The position numbers and the translations under genes are program-made. A stretch of 64,000 nucleotides of DNA from Polaribacter batillariae (lineage in GTDB: Bacteria > Bacteroidota > Bacteroidia > Flavobacteriales > Flavobacteriaceae), in the NCBI RefSeq assembly GCF_017498485.1, contig NZ_CP071795.1, forward strand, positions 2,790,001-2,854,000. The letters are read 5' to 3'. Positions 54,451-63,352 of this stretch are shown in pieces. The notes beneath the pieces were generated by a model. The model did no database searches, was not told where the DNA came from, and saw nothing but the letters and a program-made list of their open reading frames with translations. Numbering within the stretch: position 1 is the stretch's first letter; each line of letters opens with the position of its first letter.

Positions 54451-55797
54451 TTATTTGAATAGTCCTTCTACAGTGCTAATCGCTTCTGGTAAACAAAATA
54501 CAATTACTTTATCTCCGTTTTGAATTTGCATATTACCAAAAGACATTAAAGGTTTTCCATTTCTAATAATTCCGCCAAATACGGCTTCTCTTGGAAAGTT
54601 TAAATCTTTAATAAGTTTATGAGTTACTTTCGCATTTGGTCTTACTTCGAACTCAAAAACTTCAGCATCTATATTATGTAGGTTTGCCAAAGCTAAAATT
54701 TCACCTTTTCGAATGTGTCTAAAAATATTGCTGGCCGCAATTAATTTTTTGTTGATTAGAGATTCAATTCCAATCGTTTGAGAAATGTCGATATAATCCA
54801 TGTTTTCTACCAAAGCAATCGTTTTTTTTACGCCTTTTGATTTTGCGACCAAACAAGACATAATATTGGTTTCAGAATTTCCTGTAACAGCTATAAAAGC
54901 ATCTGTTTCTCTAATATTTTCTTCTTCTAAAAGTTCTAAATTTCTTCCATCGCCATTAATTACCAAAGCGTTGCTTAGGTCTTCTGCTAAAATTTCTGCT
55001 TTTTCTCTATTTTTTTCAATTAATTTTACGCTAAAATTATCTTTGCACAAATTTCGAGCGGTCTTTTCGCCAATACTACTGCCTCCTAAAATAATAACAT
55101 TTTTTATGTTGAATTGTTTTTTTCCAATAATAGGATACAAATCTTTCATGCTATAATTAGGAACAGAAAAATATACTTGATCGTTTATTTGGTATCTGGT
55201 ATCTCCTCTAGGAATAATGGTTTGTGCAACGTTTTCTCTTTTAATAGCAATGGTTATAAAATCGATGTTGCCAAATTTTTGTTTGGCTTCTTTTACAGAT
55301 AAATCTACCAAAGGCGATTTGTAAGTTAACGAAGTTCCCATCACATTAAAAACCCCACTTTCGAACGCTACAGTGTCGTTAAACGAAGATTGATTTAGCA
55401 ACATTTTAATTTCATTTGCGGCTAATTCTTGCGGAGAAATCATAAAATCTAAACCGAATTTAGAAAAATCGACTTCGCAATTGTCTAAAAACTCTGGGTT
55501 GTCTATTCTAGCAATGGTTTTTTTAGCCCCTAAAGATTTTCCAATTACAGAAATCGTAAAATTGGTATTCTGGCTTTCGGTAACCGCAATTAGTAAATCC
55601 GCAGAATCTACTCCAATTTCTTTTAATAATTGTATAGAAGTGGCATCACCTCTTTTTGTAATTACATCTAAATGATTGTTAATGTAATTTAACTTATCAC
55701 CGTCAAAATCTATAATGTAAGTATCTTGAGATTCGTAAGAAAGTAGTTTTGCTAAGTGAAAGCCTACATCTCCAGCACCTGCTATAATAATCTTCAT
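54451..55797 (-). CDS. trkA: Trk system regulatory NAD-binding protein
   Basis: TrkA is the cytoplasmic gating ring of the Trk potassium system. The 448 residues contain two tandem RCK units: a first Rossmann domain with GAGDVGFHLAKLL at the N-terminus and a TrkA-C domain, then a second Rossmann domain (ILGGSSIGEKTARNL, about residue 235) and a second TrkA-C. It lies one base upstream of trkH in the same operon. The start is supported by the GxGxxG motif falling at residues 6-11 as usual. A TATCTTTG -7 element lies at 55820-55827. Confidence 0.95.
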   Translation of the reverse strand: MKIIIAGAGDVGFHLAKLLSYESQDTYIIDFDGDKLNYINNHLDVITKRGDATSIQLLKEIGVDSADLLIAVTESQNTNFTISVIGKSLGAKKTIARIDNPEFLDNCEVDFSKFGLDFMISPQELAANEIKMLLNQSSFNDTVAFESGVFNVMGTSLTYKSPLVDLSVKEAKQKFGNIDFITIAIKRENVAQTIIPRGDTRYQINDQVYFSVPNYSMKDLYPIIGKKQFNIKNVIILGGSSIGEKTARNLCKDNFSVKLIEKNREKAEILAEDLSNALVINGDGRNLELLEEENIRETDAFIAVTGNSETNIMSCLVAKSKGVKKTIALVENMDYIDISQTIGIESLINKKLIAASNIFRHIRKGEILALANLHNIDAEVFEFEVRPNAKVTHKLIKDLNFPREAVFGGIIRNGKPLMSFGNMQIQNGDKVIVFCLPEAISTVEGLFK

Positions 55798-55819
55798 ATT
55801 AAATATAGAATATAGAGTG

Positions 55820-55827
55820 CAAAGATA
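55820..55827 (-). promoter_or_regulatory. Putative -7 element of the trkA-trkH operon
   Basis: TATCTTTG on the minus strand fits TAnnTTTG and precedes the trkA ATG by 22 bases. No TTG at ideal spacing was found. Confidence 0.5.
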
Positions 55828-55946
55828 CGAAACAATAGAAATACTTTTTTAAATTCCCTTTATTTTTTGAAAATGAATTCATTGTATTTTTCTTGTTATG
55901 GTTTTACCACAAAAAACGTTTTTGTACATTTATAGAAAATACAAGT

Positions 55947-56633
55947 ATGGAAAAATTAACAATTAAATCTTGGGCTTTAGATGATAGACCTAGAGAAAAG
56001 TTAATTGCCAAAGGAAAAACATCTTTATCGGATGCAGAATTGGTAGCCATTTTAATTGGTTCTGGAAATAAAAAAGAAAGTGCAGTAGCACTCTCTAAAA
56101 GAATTTTACAATCTGTCGATGGAAATATAAACGAACTGGCAAAACTTTCTGTCGAAAAATTAACCGAGTTTAATGGAATAGGAGAGGCCAAAGCAATTTC
56201 GATTATTACAGCTTTAGAGTTAGGAAAAAGAAGACAGCTCGAAAATACTTTAGAAAAACCAAAAATATCGAGTAGTAAAGATGTAGCCAACCTGATGCAA
56301 TTGGTAATTGGAGATTTAGAACACGAAGAATTTTGGGTTTTATTTTTAAACAACTCCAACAAAGTAATGGCAAAATGGCAAGTAAGTAAAGGCGGCTTAA
56401 CCGCAACAATTGTAGATGTGCGTTTGCTGTTTAAACGCGCATTAGAATTGGCATCTGTAGCAATAATTGTTTGTCATAATCATCCTTCAGGAAAATTACA
56501 ACCTAGCCTTGCAGATAAACAACTAACACAAAAAATTAAAGAAGCAGGCACAACTTTAGATGTTAAATTATTAGATCATTTAATTATTACTCAAAAAGAT
56601 TATTTTAGCTTTGCAGACGCAGGAATTCTGTAG
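55947..56633 (+). CDS. radC: RadC/JAB-domain protein
   Basis: The 228-residue protein has an N-terminal helix-hairpin-helix region (LTEFNGIGEAKAISIITALE) and a C-terminal JAB/MPN metalloprotease-like domain with the zinc motif HNHPSGKLQPSLADKQ. Despite its name the family's role is uncertain; a DNA-repair function has been questioned. The start is put at the ATG giving MEKLTIKSWA, the usual RadC start (with SWALDDRPREKL). The open frame 18 codons further upstream has no support. A heptad repeat region begins one base after its stop. Confidence 0.92.
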   Translation: MEKLTIKSWALDDRPREKLIAKGKTSLSDAELVAILIGSGNKKESAVALSKRILQSVDGNINELAKLSVEKLTEFNGIGEAKAISIITALELGKRRQLENTLEKPKISSSKDVANLMQLVIGDLEHEEFWVLFLNNSNKVMAKWQVSKGGLTATIVDVRLLFKRALELASVAIIVCHNHPSGKLQPSLADKQLTQKIKEAGTTLDVKLLDHLIITQKDYFSFADAGIL

Positions 56634-56634
56634 G

Positions 56635-56676
56635 GAATTAGTATTCAGTAGGCAGTAGGCAGTATTCAGTAAGCAG
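56635..56676 (+). repeat. Heptad array after radC, forward block
   Basis: Six 7-mers in register, GAATTAG, TATTCAG, TAGGCAG twice, TATTCAG, TAAGCAG, start one base after the radC stop. The motif is TAxxCAG. Confidence 0.8.
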
Positions 56677-56716
56677 TAATAGTAACAGTTTACAAATGTT
56701 TAAAAATATTAGAGAT

Positions 56717-56758
56717 GAGACTGTGACTGGAAACTGAAACTGCCAACTGCAAATTGCA
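56717..56758 (+). repeat. Heptad array after radC, inverted block
   Basis: Six 7-mers built on ACTG (GAGACTG, TGACTGG, AAACTGA, AACTGCC, AACTGCA, AATTGCA) resemble the reverse complement of the forward block (CAGT, GGCAGT). The two blocks could pair into a long imperfect hairpin that would sit between radC and the next gene. Confidence 0.6.
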
Positions 56759-56781
56759 TATAGCAGATTTAACACCAAACC

Positions 56782-58086
56782 ATGATATTAGTTTATACAC
56801 ATACCATAACACCAAGAATTCGTTATATTTTTAAGCATATTTTTACACGAATTCTTTTAATTCCTGTTGGTTTTACTTCGAAGGTCGAAGAGTTTGTTGC
56901 ACACAATGGTCCTAAAATTTCTTATACAAAAACACCACTTGGAAACGAGTTTTTTGTAAAAAGTAACGATTTAATGTTCGAGCAAGGTGTAAACGATTTA
57001 GATATTAATATGCAAAAATGGGAAGAAGTTCCTTGTTTTTTTGCTACTGGCGGAAAATCGACAATTCCTTTCGACATTTTCGCGGCAAGTTTTTATTTAA
57101 TAACTAGGTACGAAGAGTATTTACCTCATGTAAAAGATGTTCATGGAAGATATACCGCCGAACAAAGTTTGGCATATAAAAACGGATTTTTAGAAAAACC
57201 AATTGTAGATATTTGGGCATACAAACTTTTAAGAATTTTAAAAGAAAAATTTCCAGAATACGAATATAAAAGCAGAAGTTATAAATACGTTTCTACCATC
57301 GATATCGATAATGCGTATGCTTATAAATACAAGAGTTTAATAAGAACTTTTGGTGGGCTTTTTAATGATTTTTTTAAATTAAGACTGTTAAATGTTTGGA
57401 ATCGTTTGGCAGTTGTGAGCCGATTAAAAAAGGATCCTTACGATACTTTTGCAGAAATTTTAAGAATAAAAAAACAGTACCATATAAGAACGGTGTTTTT
57501 TTGTACAGTTGGCGATTACAATACATTCGACACCAATGTTTCTGCTTCAAAAACCAAATACAAATTGCAAATAAAAGAATTGGTAGATTATGCAAGAGTT
57601 GGTTTGCATCCTTCTTATTTTACAATGCAAAATCCTGCTATTTTAAAAAAAGAAAAAGAACGATTAGAGAGCATTACCAACATGCCTGTTTTAAGATCTC
57701 GACAGCATTATTTGCGTTTTAATTTACCAGATACTTATCAGCAATTAATCGATTTAGAAATCGAAGAAGACTATTCTATGGGTTATGCAAGTAATGTTGG
57801 TTTTAGGGCAAGTACGTGTACGCCTTTTTATTTTTACGATTTAGACTTCGAAATTCAAACACCTTTAAAAATATTTCCGTTTGCTTTAATGGACACTACT
57901 TTAAACGATTATTTAAAAATTACACCCAAACAATCTTTAGGGAAAATTAGAGATTTAAGAAACGAAGTAAAAGCAGTAAATGGTATGTTTATAACACTTT
58001 TTCATAACGAAACCTTAAGCGATTATTTACGTTGGAAAGGTTGGAAAAGGTTGTATGAATCTATGGTAAAAATAGCGACCAACTAA
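56782..58086 (+). CDS. Polysaccharide deacetylase-like protein (DUF7033 type)
   Basis: The 434-residue cytoplasmic-looking protein (no signal peptide) begins MILVYTHTITPRIRYIFKHI and resembles the Bacteroidota DUF7033/polysaccharide deacetylase family. A NodB-like barrel appears in the second half: STIDIDNAYAYK with the metal-binding aspartates, then VGLHPSYFTM and RQHYLRFNLPDTYQ. The late GMFITLFHNETLSDY supplies the C-terminal His. It would remove acetyl groups from an envelope or capsule sugar. It lies 4 bp before a FemAB-like gene and probably works with the polysaccharide genes downstream. Confidence 0.82.
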   Translation: MILVYTHTITPRIRYIFKHIFTRILLIPVGFTSKVEEFVAHNGPKISYTKTPLGNEFFVKSNDLMFEQGVNDLDINMQKWEEVPCFFATGGKSTIPFDIFAASFYLITRYEEYLPHVKDVHGRYTAEQSLAYKNGFLEKPIVDIWAYKLLRILKEKFPEYEYKSRSYKYVSTIDIDNAYAYKYKSLIRTFGGLFNDFFKLRLLNVWNRLAVVSRLKKDPYDTFAEILRIKKQYHIRTVFFCTVGDYNTFDTNVSASKTKYKLQIKELVDYARVGLHPSYFTMQNPAILKKEKERLESITNMPVLRSRQHYLRFNLPDTYQQLIDLEIEEDYSMGYASNVGFRASTCTPFYFYDLDFEIQTPLKIFPFALMDTTLNDYLKITPKQSLGKIRDLRNEVKAVNGMFITLFHNETLSDYLRWKGWKRLYESMVKIATN

Positions 58087-58090
58087 AAAA

Positions 58091-58999
58091 ATGATACAGT
58101 ATATAAAACGAAAAAACTTAGACGTTTTAAAATACGATAGCTGTATTGAAAACTCCATTCAATCTAGAATTTATGCCTTTTCTTGGTATTTAGATATTGT
58201 TGCAGACCATTGGGATGTGTTGGTTTTAGATGATTACCAAGCTGTAATGCCACTTCCTTGGAAAAAAAAGTATGGTATTAAATATGTATATCCACCTTTT
58301 TGGATATTAGAACTCGGTGTTTTTTCAACAATTAAAAATTTTAAGATTCAATCTTTTTTAGATTTTTTATCAAATACGTTTCGTTTTGTTGAAAACAGGC
58401 TAAATACAGATCTTCCTATTATTAATACAGAAAAGCATTTGTTAAAAAAACAAGTGCAAATTTTAGATTTGAATGAAGATTATTCCGTTTTAAATAAGAA
58501 TTTTAGAAAAGACAGAATAAAAGATATATCAAAAGCAAAAAAAGCAGATTTAATAGAAAAATGGAACGACAATCCAGAGAATTTAATATCCCTTTTTAAA
58601 AATAATGTAGGTAAAAGAATTCCAAATATTTTAGAGAATGATTATTCAATTTTAAAAAAGTTGATTGATGTTTGTATTGATAAAAAAGTAGGGGAGGTTT
58701 TATCTATTTACAATAGTAAAGATCATTTACTCGCATCAGGGTTTTTTTTAAAGCATAAAGGTGCTATTACTATTTTAATTTCTTCAACAGATTTTAAGAA
58801 TAGAAATAATGGGGCTAATACTTTTTTAATAAATAGTGCTATTTTTAAGTATCAAAAGCATTTTAAGAACTTTAACTTTGGAGGTTCTTCCATGAAATCA
58901 ATAGCAAAATATTTTTTAAGTTTTGGAGCAGAGACGAGAGAATATCAGCAAATAAAATACAATAACTTACCTTTTTTTCTAAAAATTTTTAAACGTTAG
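58091..58999 (+). CDS. FemAB/GNAT-like acyltransferase of unknown substrate
   Basis: The 302-residue protein has features of the double-GNAT FemAB superfamily: an N-terminal half with IYAFSWYLDIVADHWDVLVL and MPLPWKKKYGIKYVYPPFW, and a C-terminal half with ASGFFLKHKGAITILISSTD and a FNFGGSSMKSIAKYFLSFG close. Such proteins often attach amino acids or acyl groups to cell-envelope polymers. It is 4 bp behind the deacetylase gene, so the two are one operon. The last 11 bp overlap the convergent acetyltransferase gene. The substrate is unknown. Confidence 0.72.
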   Translation: MIQYIKRKNLDVLKYDSCIENSIQSRIYAFSWYLDIVADHWDVLVLDDYQAVMPLPWKKKYGIKYVYPPFWILELGVFSTIKNFKIQSFLDFLSNTFRFVENRLNTDLPIINTEKHLLKKQVQILDLNEDYSVLNKNFRKDRIKDISKAKKADLIEKWNDNPENLISLFKNNVGKRIPNILENDYSILKKLIDVCIDKKVGEVLSIYNSKDHLLASGFFLKHKGAITILISSTDFKNRNNGANTFLINSAIFKYQKHFKNFNFGGSSMKSIAKYFLSFGAETREYQQIKYNNLPFFLKIFKR

Positions 59000-59600
59000 A
59001 TTTCAAGAAATTAAAATACTTTTCAGAAACTTTTTTATTGAAAATAATTTTACTTAAATCTTCGGAATAATCTTCTTTTTCTTTAATTACTTTACAAGGG
59101 TTACCAACAGCAATAGAATTATCTGGTATATTTTTAGAAACCAAAGAATTTGCACCAATTGTTACATTATTTCCAATTGTAACTGCTGGTAAAATGGTAG
59201 TGTTTGCGCCAATCCAAACATTATTCCCTATTTTAATGGGTTTGTTTTTTGTGTGTTTGCTTAAGTTATTTGATTGATGATTCGAAGAAATAATAGCAAC
59301 TCCCGGGCCTAATTCTATGTTCGAACCAAAAATAATTCCATTGTTTGCTTGAATGTAGTTGTTTAAATTATCTCCTGGGTCACATAAAATTCCTTTAGAA
59401 ATATTTTCAGGACTAATAACTTTTGACGTAAAATGAACCGGCCATTTTACTTTCGGATTCAATCTAAAAAAAAATTGCGGAATTATATATTGAAAAAATA
59501 AAATATAGTATTTCTGATACCCATATTTTGGTCTGTAATATTTCGGATAAAAAATATGAACAAGCCAACCAAAAAGGAGAAAATCTATTTTATTATTCAT
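58989..59600 (-). CDS. Hexapeptide-repeat (left-handed beta-helix) acetyltransferase
   Basis: The 203-residue protein has a left-handed beta-helix built from hexapeptide repeats, clearest at KIGNNVWIGANTTILPAVTI, then GNNVTIGANSLVSKN. It ends with the common SIAVGNPCKVIKEKE. Members such as WbbJ/NodL acetylate sugars of capsule or O-antigen using acetyl-CoA; a His in the SSNHQS segment may be catalytic. Its start overlaps the flippase gene by 8 bp, so the two are co-translated. It probably modifies the polysaccharide that the flippase exports (inference). Confidence 0.88.
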   Translation of the reverse strand: MNNKIDFLLFGWLVHIFYPKYYRPKYGYQKYYILFFQYIIPQFFFRLNPKVKWPVHFTSKVISPENISKGILCDPGDNLNNYIQANNGIIFGSNIELGPGVAIISSNHQSNNLSKHTKNKPIKIGNNVWIGANTTILPAVTIGNNVTIGANSLVSKNIPDNSIAVGNPCKVIKEKEDYSEDLSKIIFNKKVSEKYFNFLKSNV

Positions 59601-60855
59601 TATATGATGCGGTTTTTTTTAAATAATTTAAAAAATATAAAAGTAAAAAAAGATACCCAGTTCCCCCAAAAATAGCAAGTGTTAAAATTGTATAAATAAT
59701 GGTATTGTAAAAATACCCAATATAAATCGCAATTAAATTAACTGCAAATAAATACACGTTAAATAGCAAGCTTATTTGGTTTTTGTTTAAAACTATTATT
59801 AAGCTACTTATAGGATTAAAGGAGGTTCTGGCAAAAATTAGCATGGATAAAATGAAAACATATAACCTTAAATTTTCCCAGCCATTATTAAAATAGAGCT
59901 CTAAAACATACATTCCAATGGTGTTTATACAAACTAAAAAGCCAAATATTAAAAGTAAATTAGTGGTTACGATTTTTTTAGTAAGTCTATGTAATTCACT
60001 TTTATTGGTTTTAAAAAGCTCACTTGCTTTTTGAAAAAATACTTGAGATACAGAAGATGAAATTAAAAATAAAGGAGCTCCTAAAATTTTAAAACTAAAA
60101 AAATAAACACCAGCTTCTTTAGCGCCAAACACTGCAAGAATTAAAATAGGCATTAAATTATTTGCAAAACTATTTATAATGTTAGAAGGTAATAAGAATT
60201 TTATAATTGAAGAATTAGCCTTTACATCTCTTTTTATTTTGATGAAATTTGGTTTAATAATATTTTTTTTATTTTTTAAAAATAAAAAAAATAAAACTAA
60301 GAATTGAGAAATTAAAAAGCCGATAATTAATCCAAATAAATTAAATTTTTTGTATAAAATAAATTGCAAAAAAACAGTACCAATTGCTAAAAATATCTTG
60401 GAACTTGAAATTACAGTAAATTCTTTATTAAATGTAAAGAGATTAACATTTAATAAATTGTAAGAAAGTATCAATGTTCCTGGAACTACAAAGTATATCA
60501 TATTTATTTCTTCTTGTTTATAAGTAATAAAGAAAGACGAAAAAAAGAAAACAACACAAGCAAAAGAAATTAGTACAAAAACTAAAAGCAGTAAAAAATT
60601 AAACCAATTAACACTTTCTATTTTATCTTTAGAAATGATAATACAATTGTCTAGCTGTAATGTGCTAATTATTGAAGAAATACTAGTAATACTTATAAAA
60701 ACACCAAAAATACCATATGCTTCTTCTCCATAAAGTTTTGCAAGAAAAATAGCGCCCAAAATCGCTATAATTTGTGCAATTAAAGTTCCTTTAAACATAA
60801 TTAGAATGTTTCTATAGAAAAAAGGTATGCGCTTTTTGTTTACATTTACAGCCAA
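59593..60855 (-). CDS. Polysaccharide flippase (Wzx-like, MOP superfamily)
   Basis: This inner-membrane protein of 420 residues has about 12 hydrophobic helices. It begins FFYRNILIMFKGTLIAQI and AIFLAKLYGEEAYGIFGVF, the usual start of the oligosaccharide flippase family. It would move lipid-linked sugar repeat units to the periplasmic face. It is the first gene of a two-gene minus-strand operon with an acetyltransferase. No polymerase or glycosyltransferases are adjacent, so this is a small island and not a full capsule locus. The start at ATG 60855 is divergent to the HAD gene 24 bp away. Confidence 0.9.
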   Translation of the reverse strand: MAVNVNKKRIPFFYRNILIMFKGTLIAQIIAILGAIFLAKLYGEEAYGIFGVFISITSISSIISTLQLDNCIIISKDKIESVNWFNFLLLLVFVLISFACVVFFFSSFFITYKQEEINMIYFVVPGTLILSYNLLNVNLFTFNKEFTVISSSKIFLAIGTVFLQFILYKKFNLFGLIIGFLISQFLVLFFLFLKNKKNIIKPNFIKIKRDVKANSSIIKFLLPSNIINSFANNLMPILILAVFGAKEAGVYFFSFKILGAPLFLISSSVSQVFFQKASELFKTNKSELHRLTKKIVTTNLLLIFGFLVCINTIGMYVLELYFNNGWENLRLYVFILSMLIFARTSFNPISSLIIVLNKNQISLLFNVYLFAVNLIAIYIGYFYNTIIYTILTLAIFGGTGYLFLLLYFLNYLKKTASYNE

Positions 60856-60879
60856 AGAATTTCTTTTTTTTCAAATATA

Positions 60880-61392
60880 ATGCAAATGAAACAGATAGAA
60901 CACGTCTTCTTTGACTTGGATCACACTTTATGGGATTTTGATAAAAATTCTAATTTAACCTTTCAAAAAGTTTTCGAAATCAATAAGATTCAAGTAAATA
61001 TTACAGATTTTAATCATTTATTAGATGGCGCATTCGAATTATTAGACTACTTACAAGGTAAATACCAATTGCATATTATTACAAATGGTTTCCAAGAGGT
61101 ACAAAGTAAAAAAATGATCAACTCTAAAATAGACCATTATTTCGATAAAATAATTACGTCGGAATCTGTGGGAGTTAAAAAACCAAATCCAAAAGTTTTT
61201 AAATATGCCTTAGAATATGCAAATGCCGATATCGAAAAATCGATTATGATTGGCGATAATTTAGAAGCAGATGTCGAAGGTGCTTTAAATATTGGCCTAA
61301 AAGCCATACATTGTAATTTTAATAATTCTTCGATTACAAACCCAAAAATATCAACAGTTACTTCGTTATTAGAATTAAAACAATATCTTTAA
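60880..61392 (+). CDS. YjjG-like HAD phosphatase lacking its cap domain
   Basis: The 170-residue protein has all four HAD core motifs: DLDHTLWDF with the nucleophile Asp, HIITNGF, the Lys in GVKKPNPK, and GDNLEAD. YjjG-type nucleotidases are about 225-230 residues and carry a helical cap (some 57 residues) between motif I and motif II. Here the sequence jumps from FEINKIQVNITDF directly to NHLLDGAFELLDYL, so the cap is absent in frame. The core may still fold, but substrate selection should be changed or lost. An octamer repeat array begins at its stop codon. Confidence 0.85.
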   Translation: MQMKQIEHVFFDLDHTLWDFDKNSNLTFQKVFEINKIQVNITDFNHLLDGAFELLDYLQGKYQLHIITNGFQEVQSKKMINSKIDHYFDKIITSESVGVKKPNPKVFKYALEYANADIEKSIMIGDNLEADVEGALNIGLKAIHCNFNNSSITNPKISTVTSLLELKQYL

Positions 61393-61426
61393 ACCTTTAA
61401 ACCTTTAAACCTTTAAGCGTTTAAAA
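61387..61426 (+). repeat. Octanucleotide tandem array at the HAD gene stop codon
   Basis: CTTTAAAC occurs three times, then CTTTAAGC and GTTTAAAA, in register. The first unit contains the last codon and TAA stop of the HAD gene. Confidence 0.8.
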
Positions 61427-61442
61427 ATAATACCCCACTTTT

Positions 61443-61979
61443 ATGACAAAACTTAGAAAAACTTTTTTTTTAATCATTGCTCTATGCTTCTTTTCTTGTT
61501 ACCAAAGTTTAGATTTCGATCAGCTAGAAGATTATGTAATAACACCTAGCTATACCACAGCTTTGGCTACTTTTTCTATTAATGCGTTGGCTTTAACTTC
61601 TCCTCCAGCAACAGAAATTACAGAAAAAACCAATTTTGAAATTTTTAAAAACACCTTTTTTAGAGATTACTCAGTTAGATTAGATTTCGAATTCGAGATC
61701 ATTAACGAAATTAATAGAGATTTTGTTTTAGAAATAACCTTGTTAGACGAAAACGATTTTGAAATTTATCAATTACAAGATTTAAATATTTCGGCAAATG
61801 AAAGGGATTTTGAACAGAAAGAAATTATCGATATTATAGTAAACCCAAATGTAAAAGATTTTACACGTGTAGAAATTTTACTCCGATTACAAGACCCAAC
61901 AATTCCTATAAGTACACTCGATAATGGTACTATAAAATTAAAGTCTGCAGCGACTATTTATTTAGAAAAATCTTTATAA
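61443..61979 (+). CDS. Lipoprotein of unknown function
   Basis: The 178-residue protein has a lipoprotein signal (FFLIIALCFFSC). The mature part is small and beta-rich with acidic strands (VRLDFEFEIINEINRDFVLEI), ending in AATIYLEKSL. It begins 51 bp after the HAD gene and ends one base before the DUF5723 gene, so it is co-transcribed at least with the latter. Related trios of a lipoprotein beside a DUF5723 protein are familiar in flavobacteria, but no function is known to me. Confidence 0.75.
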   Translation: MTKLRKTFFLIIALCFFSCYQSLDFDQLEDYVITPSYTTALATFSINALALTSPPATEITEKTNFEIFKNTFFRDYSVRLDFEFEIINEINRDFVLEITLLDENDFEIYQLQDLNISANERDFEQKEIIDIIVNPNVKDFTRVEILLRLQDPTIPISTLDNGTIKLKSAATIYLEKSL

Positions 61980-61980
61980 C

Positions 61981-63351
61981 ATGAAAAAAGCACTTTTATT
62001 TTCTTCATTCTTATTAAGTTTTTTTGTAAACAGTCAAAACAAACAAGTTTTATACGATTTTGCAGAGTTGCCACAAACGTTATTATTAAATCCTGCCTTA
62101 GAAACAAATTATAAATTTCATGTTGGTGTTCCTTTACTTTCTGGAATTTCTTCGGAAATAGGGGTTACAAATTTTGCTTTGTCAGATCTTTTTTTACCAG
62201 ATGCACGAAGTATCAATGATAAAGTTAACGAAGTATTAAATAGGCTAACTTTTAGAGATTATGCAAAGGTAAATGCACAAATAGAAGTATTAAATGCAGG
62301 TTTTAGGTATAATGATAAAACCTACTTTAGTTTTGGTTTTTATGGAGAAATAGATGGCATAGGTTACATTCCAAAAGATGCCATTAGATTGTTAAACGAA
62401 GGAAATGGAGCTTTTATAAATTCAAGTTTTAACGCTTCGCAAATCTTATATAAAATAGATGTTTTAGGAGTACTTCATGTAGGAATCACTAGAAAAATAG
62501 ACGAAAAACTAACCATTGGTGGTCGTTTTAAGATCTATTCTTCTGTTGCAAATGTAGAATCTACAAATAATTCAGGAACCTTTACAACCAATAGAGGTGA
62601 TAATAATATTTACATTCATTATTTAGACGATATAGATGTTAATTTAAGAACGGCCGGTTTTATAAAGAATAACGAATATATAGATAATCCTAGAGAATAT
62701 TTTAAGAATACATTTCTTGGAGGAAATTTAGGAATAGGACTCGATTTTGGAATTACCTATAACATTACTCCACAATTACAATTTTCTGGAAGTCTTTTAG
62801 ATTTTGGTTTTATAAACCATAAAAAAAATATTAAAAACACACTAGTTAAAGGAAGTTTTACTTTCGAAGGCATCGATTTTGAATTTGATTCCAACAACCC
62901 AAGAGATTATTGGCAAGAATTAAATGAAGATTTTAGAGAGCAATTACCAACGATAGAAAATAATGATTCTTATATTTCGTGGAGACCTGCAAAGCTAAAT
63001 GCAGCACTAAAGTATAGTTTTGGAGAAAAAAGAAGTAAATATTGTTACGATAATACGTATAAAGATTTTTATACAGATGCTGTTGGAGCGCAACTATATT
63101 CAGTTTTTAGACCTTTAAGTCAGCAATTTGCACTTACAGGTTTTTATCAAAAATCGTTCAATAAAAACTTACACGCAAAAGTAACTTATACCATAGACGA
63201 TTACTCTGCTTATAATATTGGTTTTGGACTTTCTGCGCAAATCTGGAAAATAAATTTTTATGGTATCTTTGACAATATTATTCAATATCAAGATTTATCA
63301 TCAGCAAACAGCGCTTCTTTTCAATTAGGAGTTAACTTAATATTTAATTAA
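61981..63351 (+). CDS. DUF5723 family protein, probable outer-membrane barrel
   Basis: The 456-residue protein has a signal peptide (KKALLFSSFLLSFFVNSQ). It fits DUF5723: early LPQTLLLNPALETNYKFHVG, then GGRFKIYSS, repeated barrel strands, and an aromatic end FQLGVNLIFN. Such proteins have the pattern of a large outer-membrane beta-barrel. It starts one base after the lipoprotein gene, giving translational coupling, and is followed by an exported protein gene one base after its own stop. The three probably form one operon. The role is unknown. Confidence 0.85.
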   Translation: MKKALLFSSFLLSFFVNSQNKQVLYDFAELPQTLLLNPALETNYKFHVGVPLLSGISSEIGVTNFALSDLFLPDARSINDKVNEVLNRLTFRDYAKVNAQIEVLNAGFRYNDKTYFSFGFYGEIDGIGYIPKDAIRLLNEGNGAFINSSFNASQILYKIDVLGVLHVGITRKIDEKLTIGGRFKIYSSVANVESTNNSGTFTTNRGDNNIYIHYLDDIDVNLRTAGFIKNNEYIDNPREYFKNTFLGGNLGIGLDFGITYNITPQLQFSGSLLDFGFINHKKNIKNTLVKGSFTFEGIDFEFDSNNPRDYWQELNEDFREQLPTIENNDSYISWRPAKLNAALKYSFGEKRSKYCYDNTYKDFYTDAVGAQLYSVFRPLSQQFALTGFYQKSFNKNLHAKVTYTIDDYSAYNIGFGLSAQIWKINFYGIFDNIIQYQDLSSANSASFQLGVNLIFN

Positions 63352-63352
63352 A

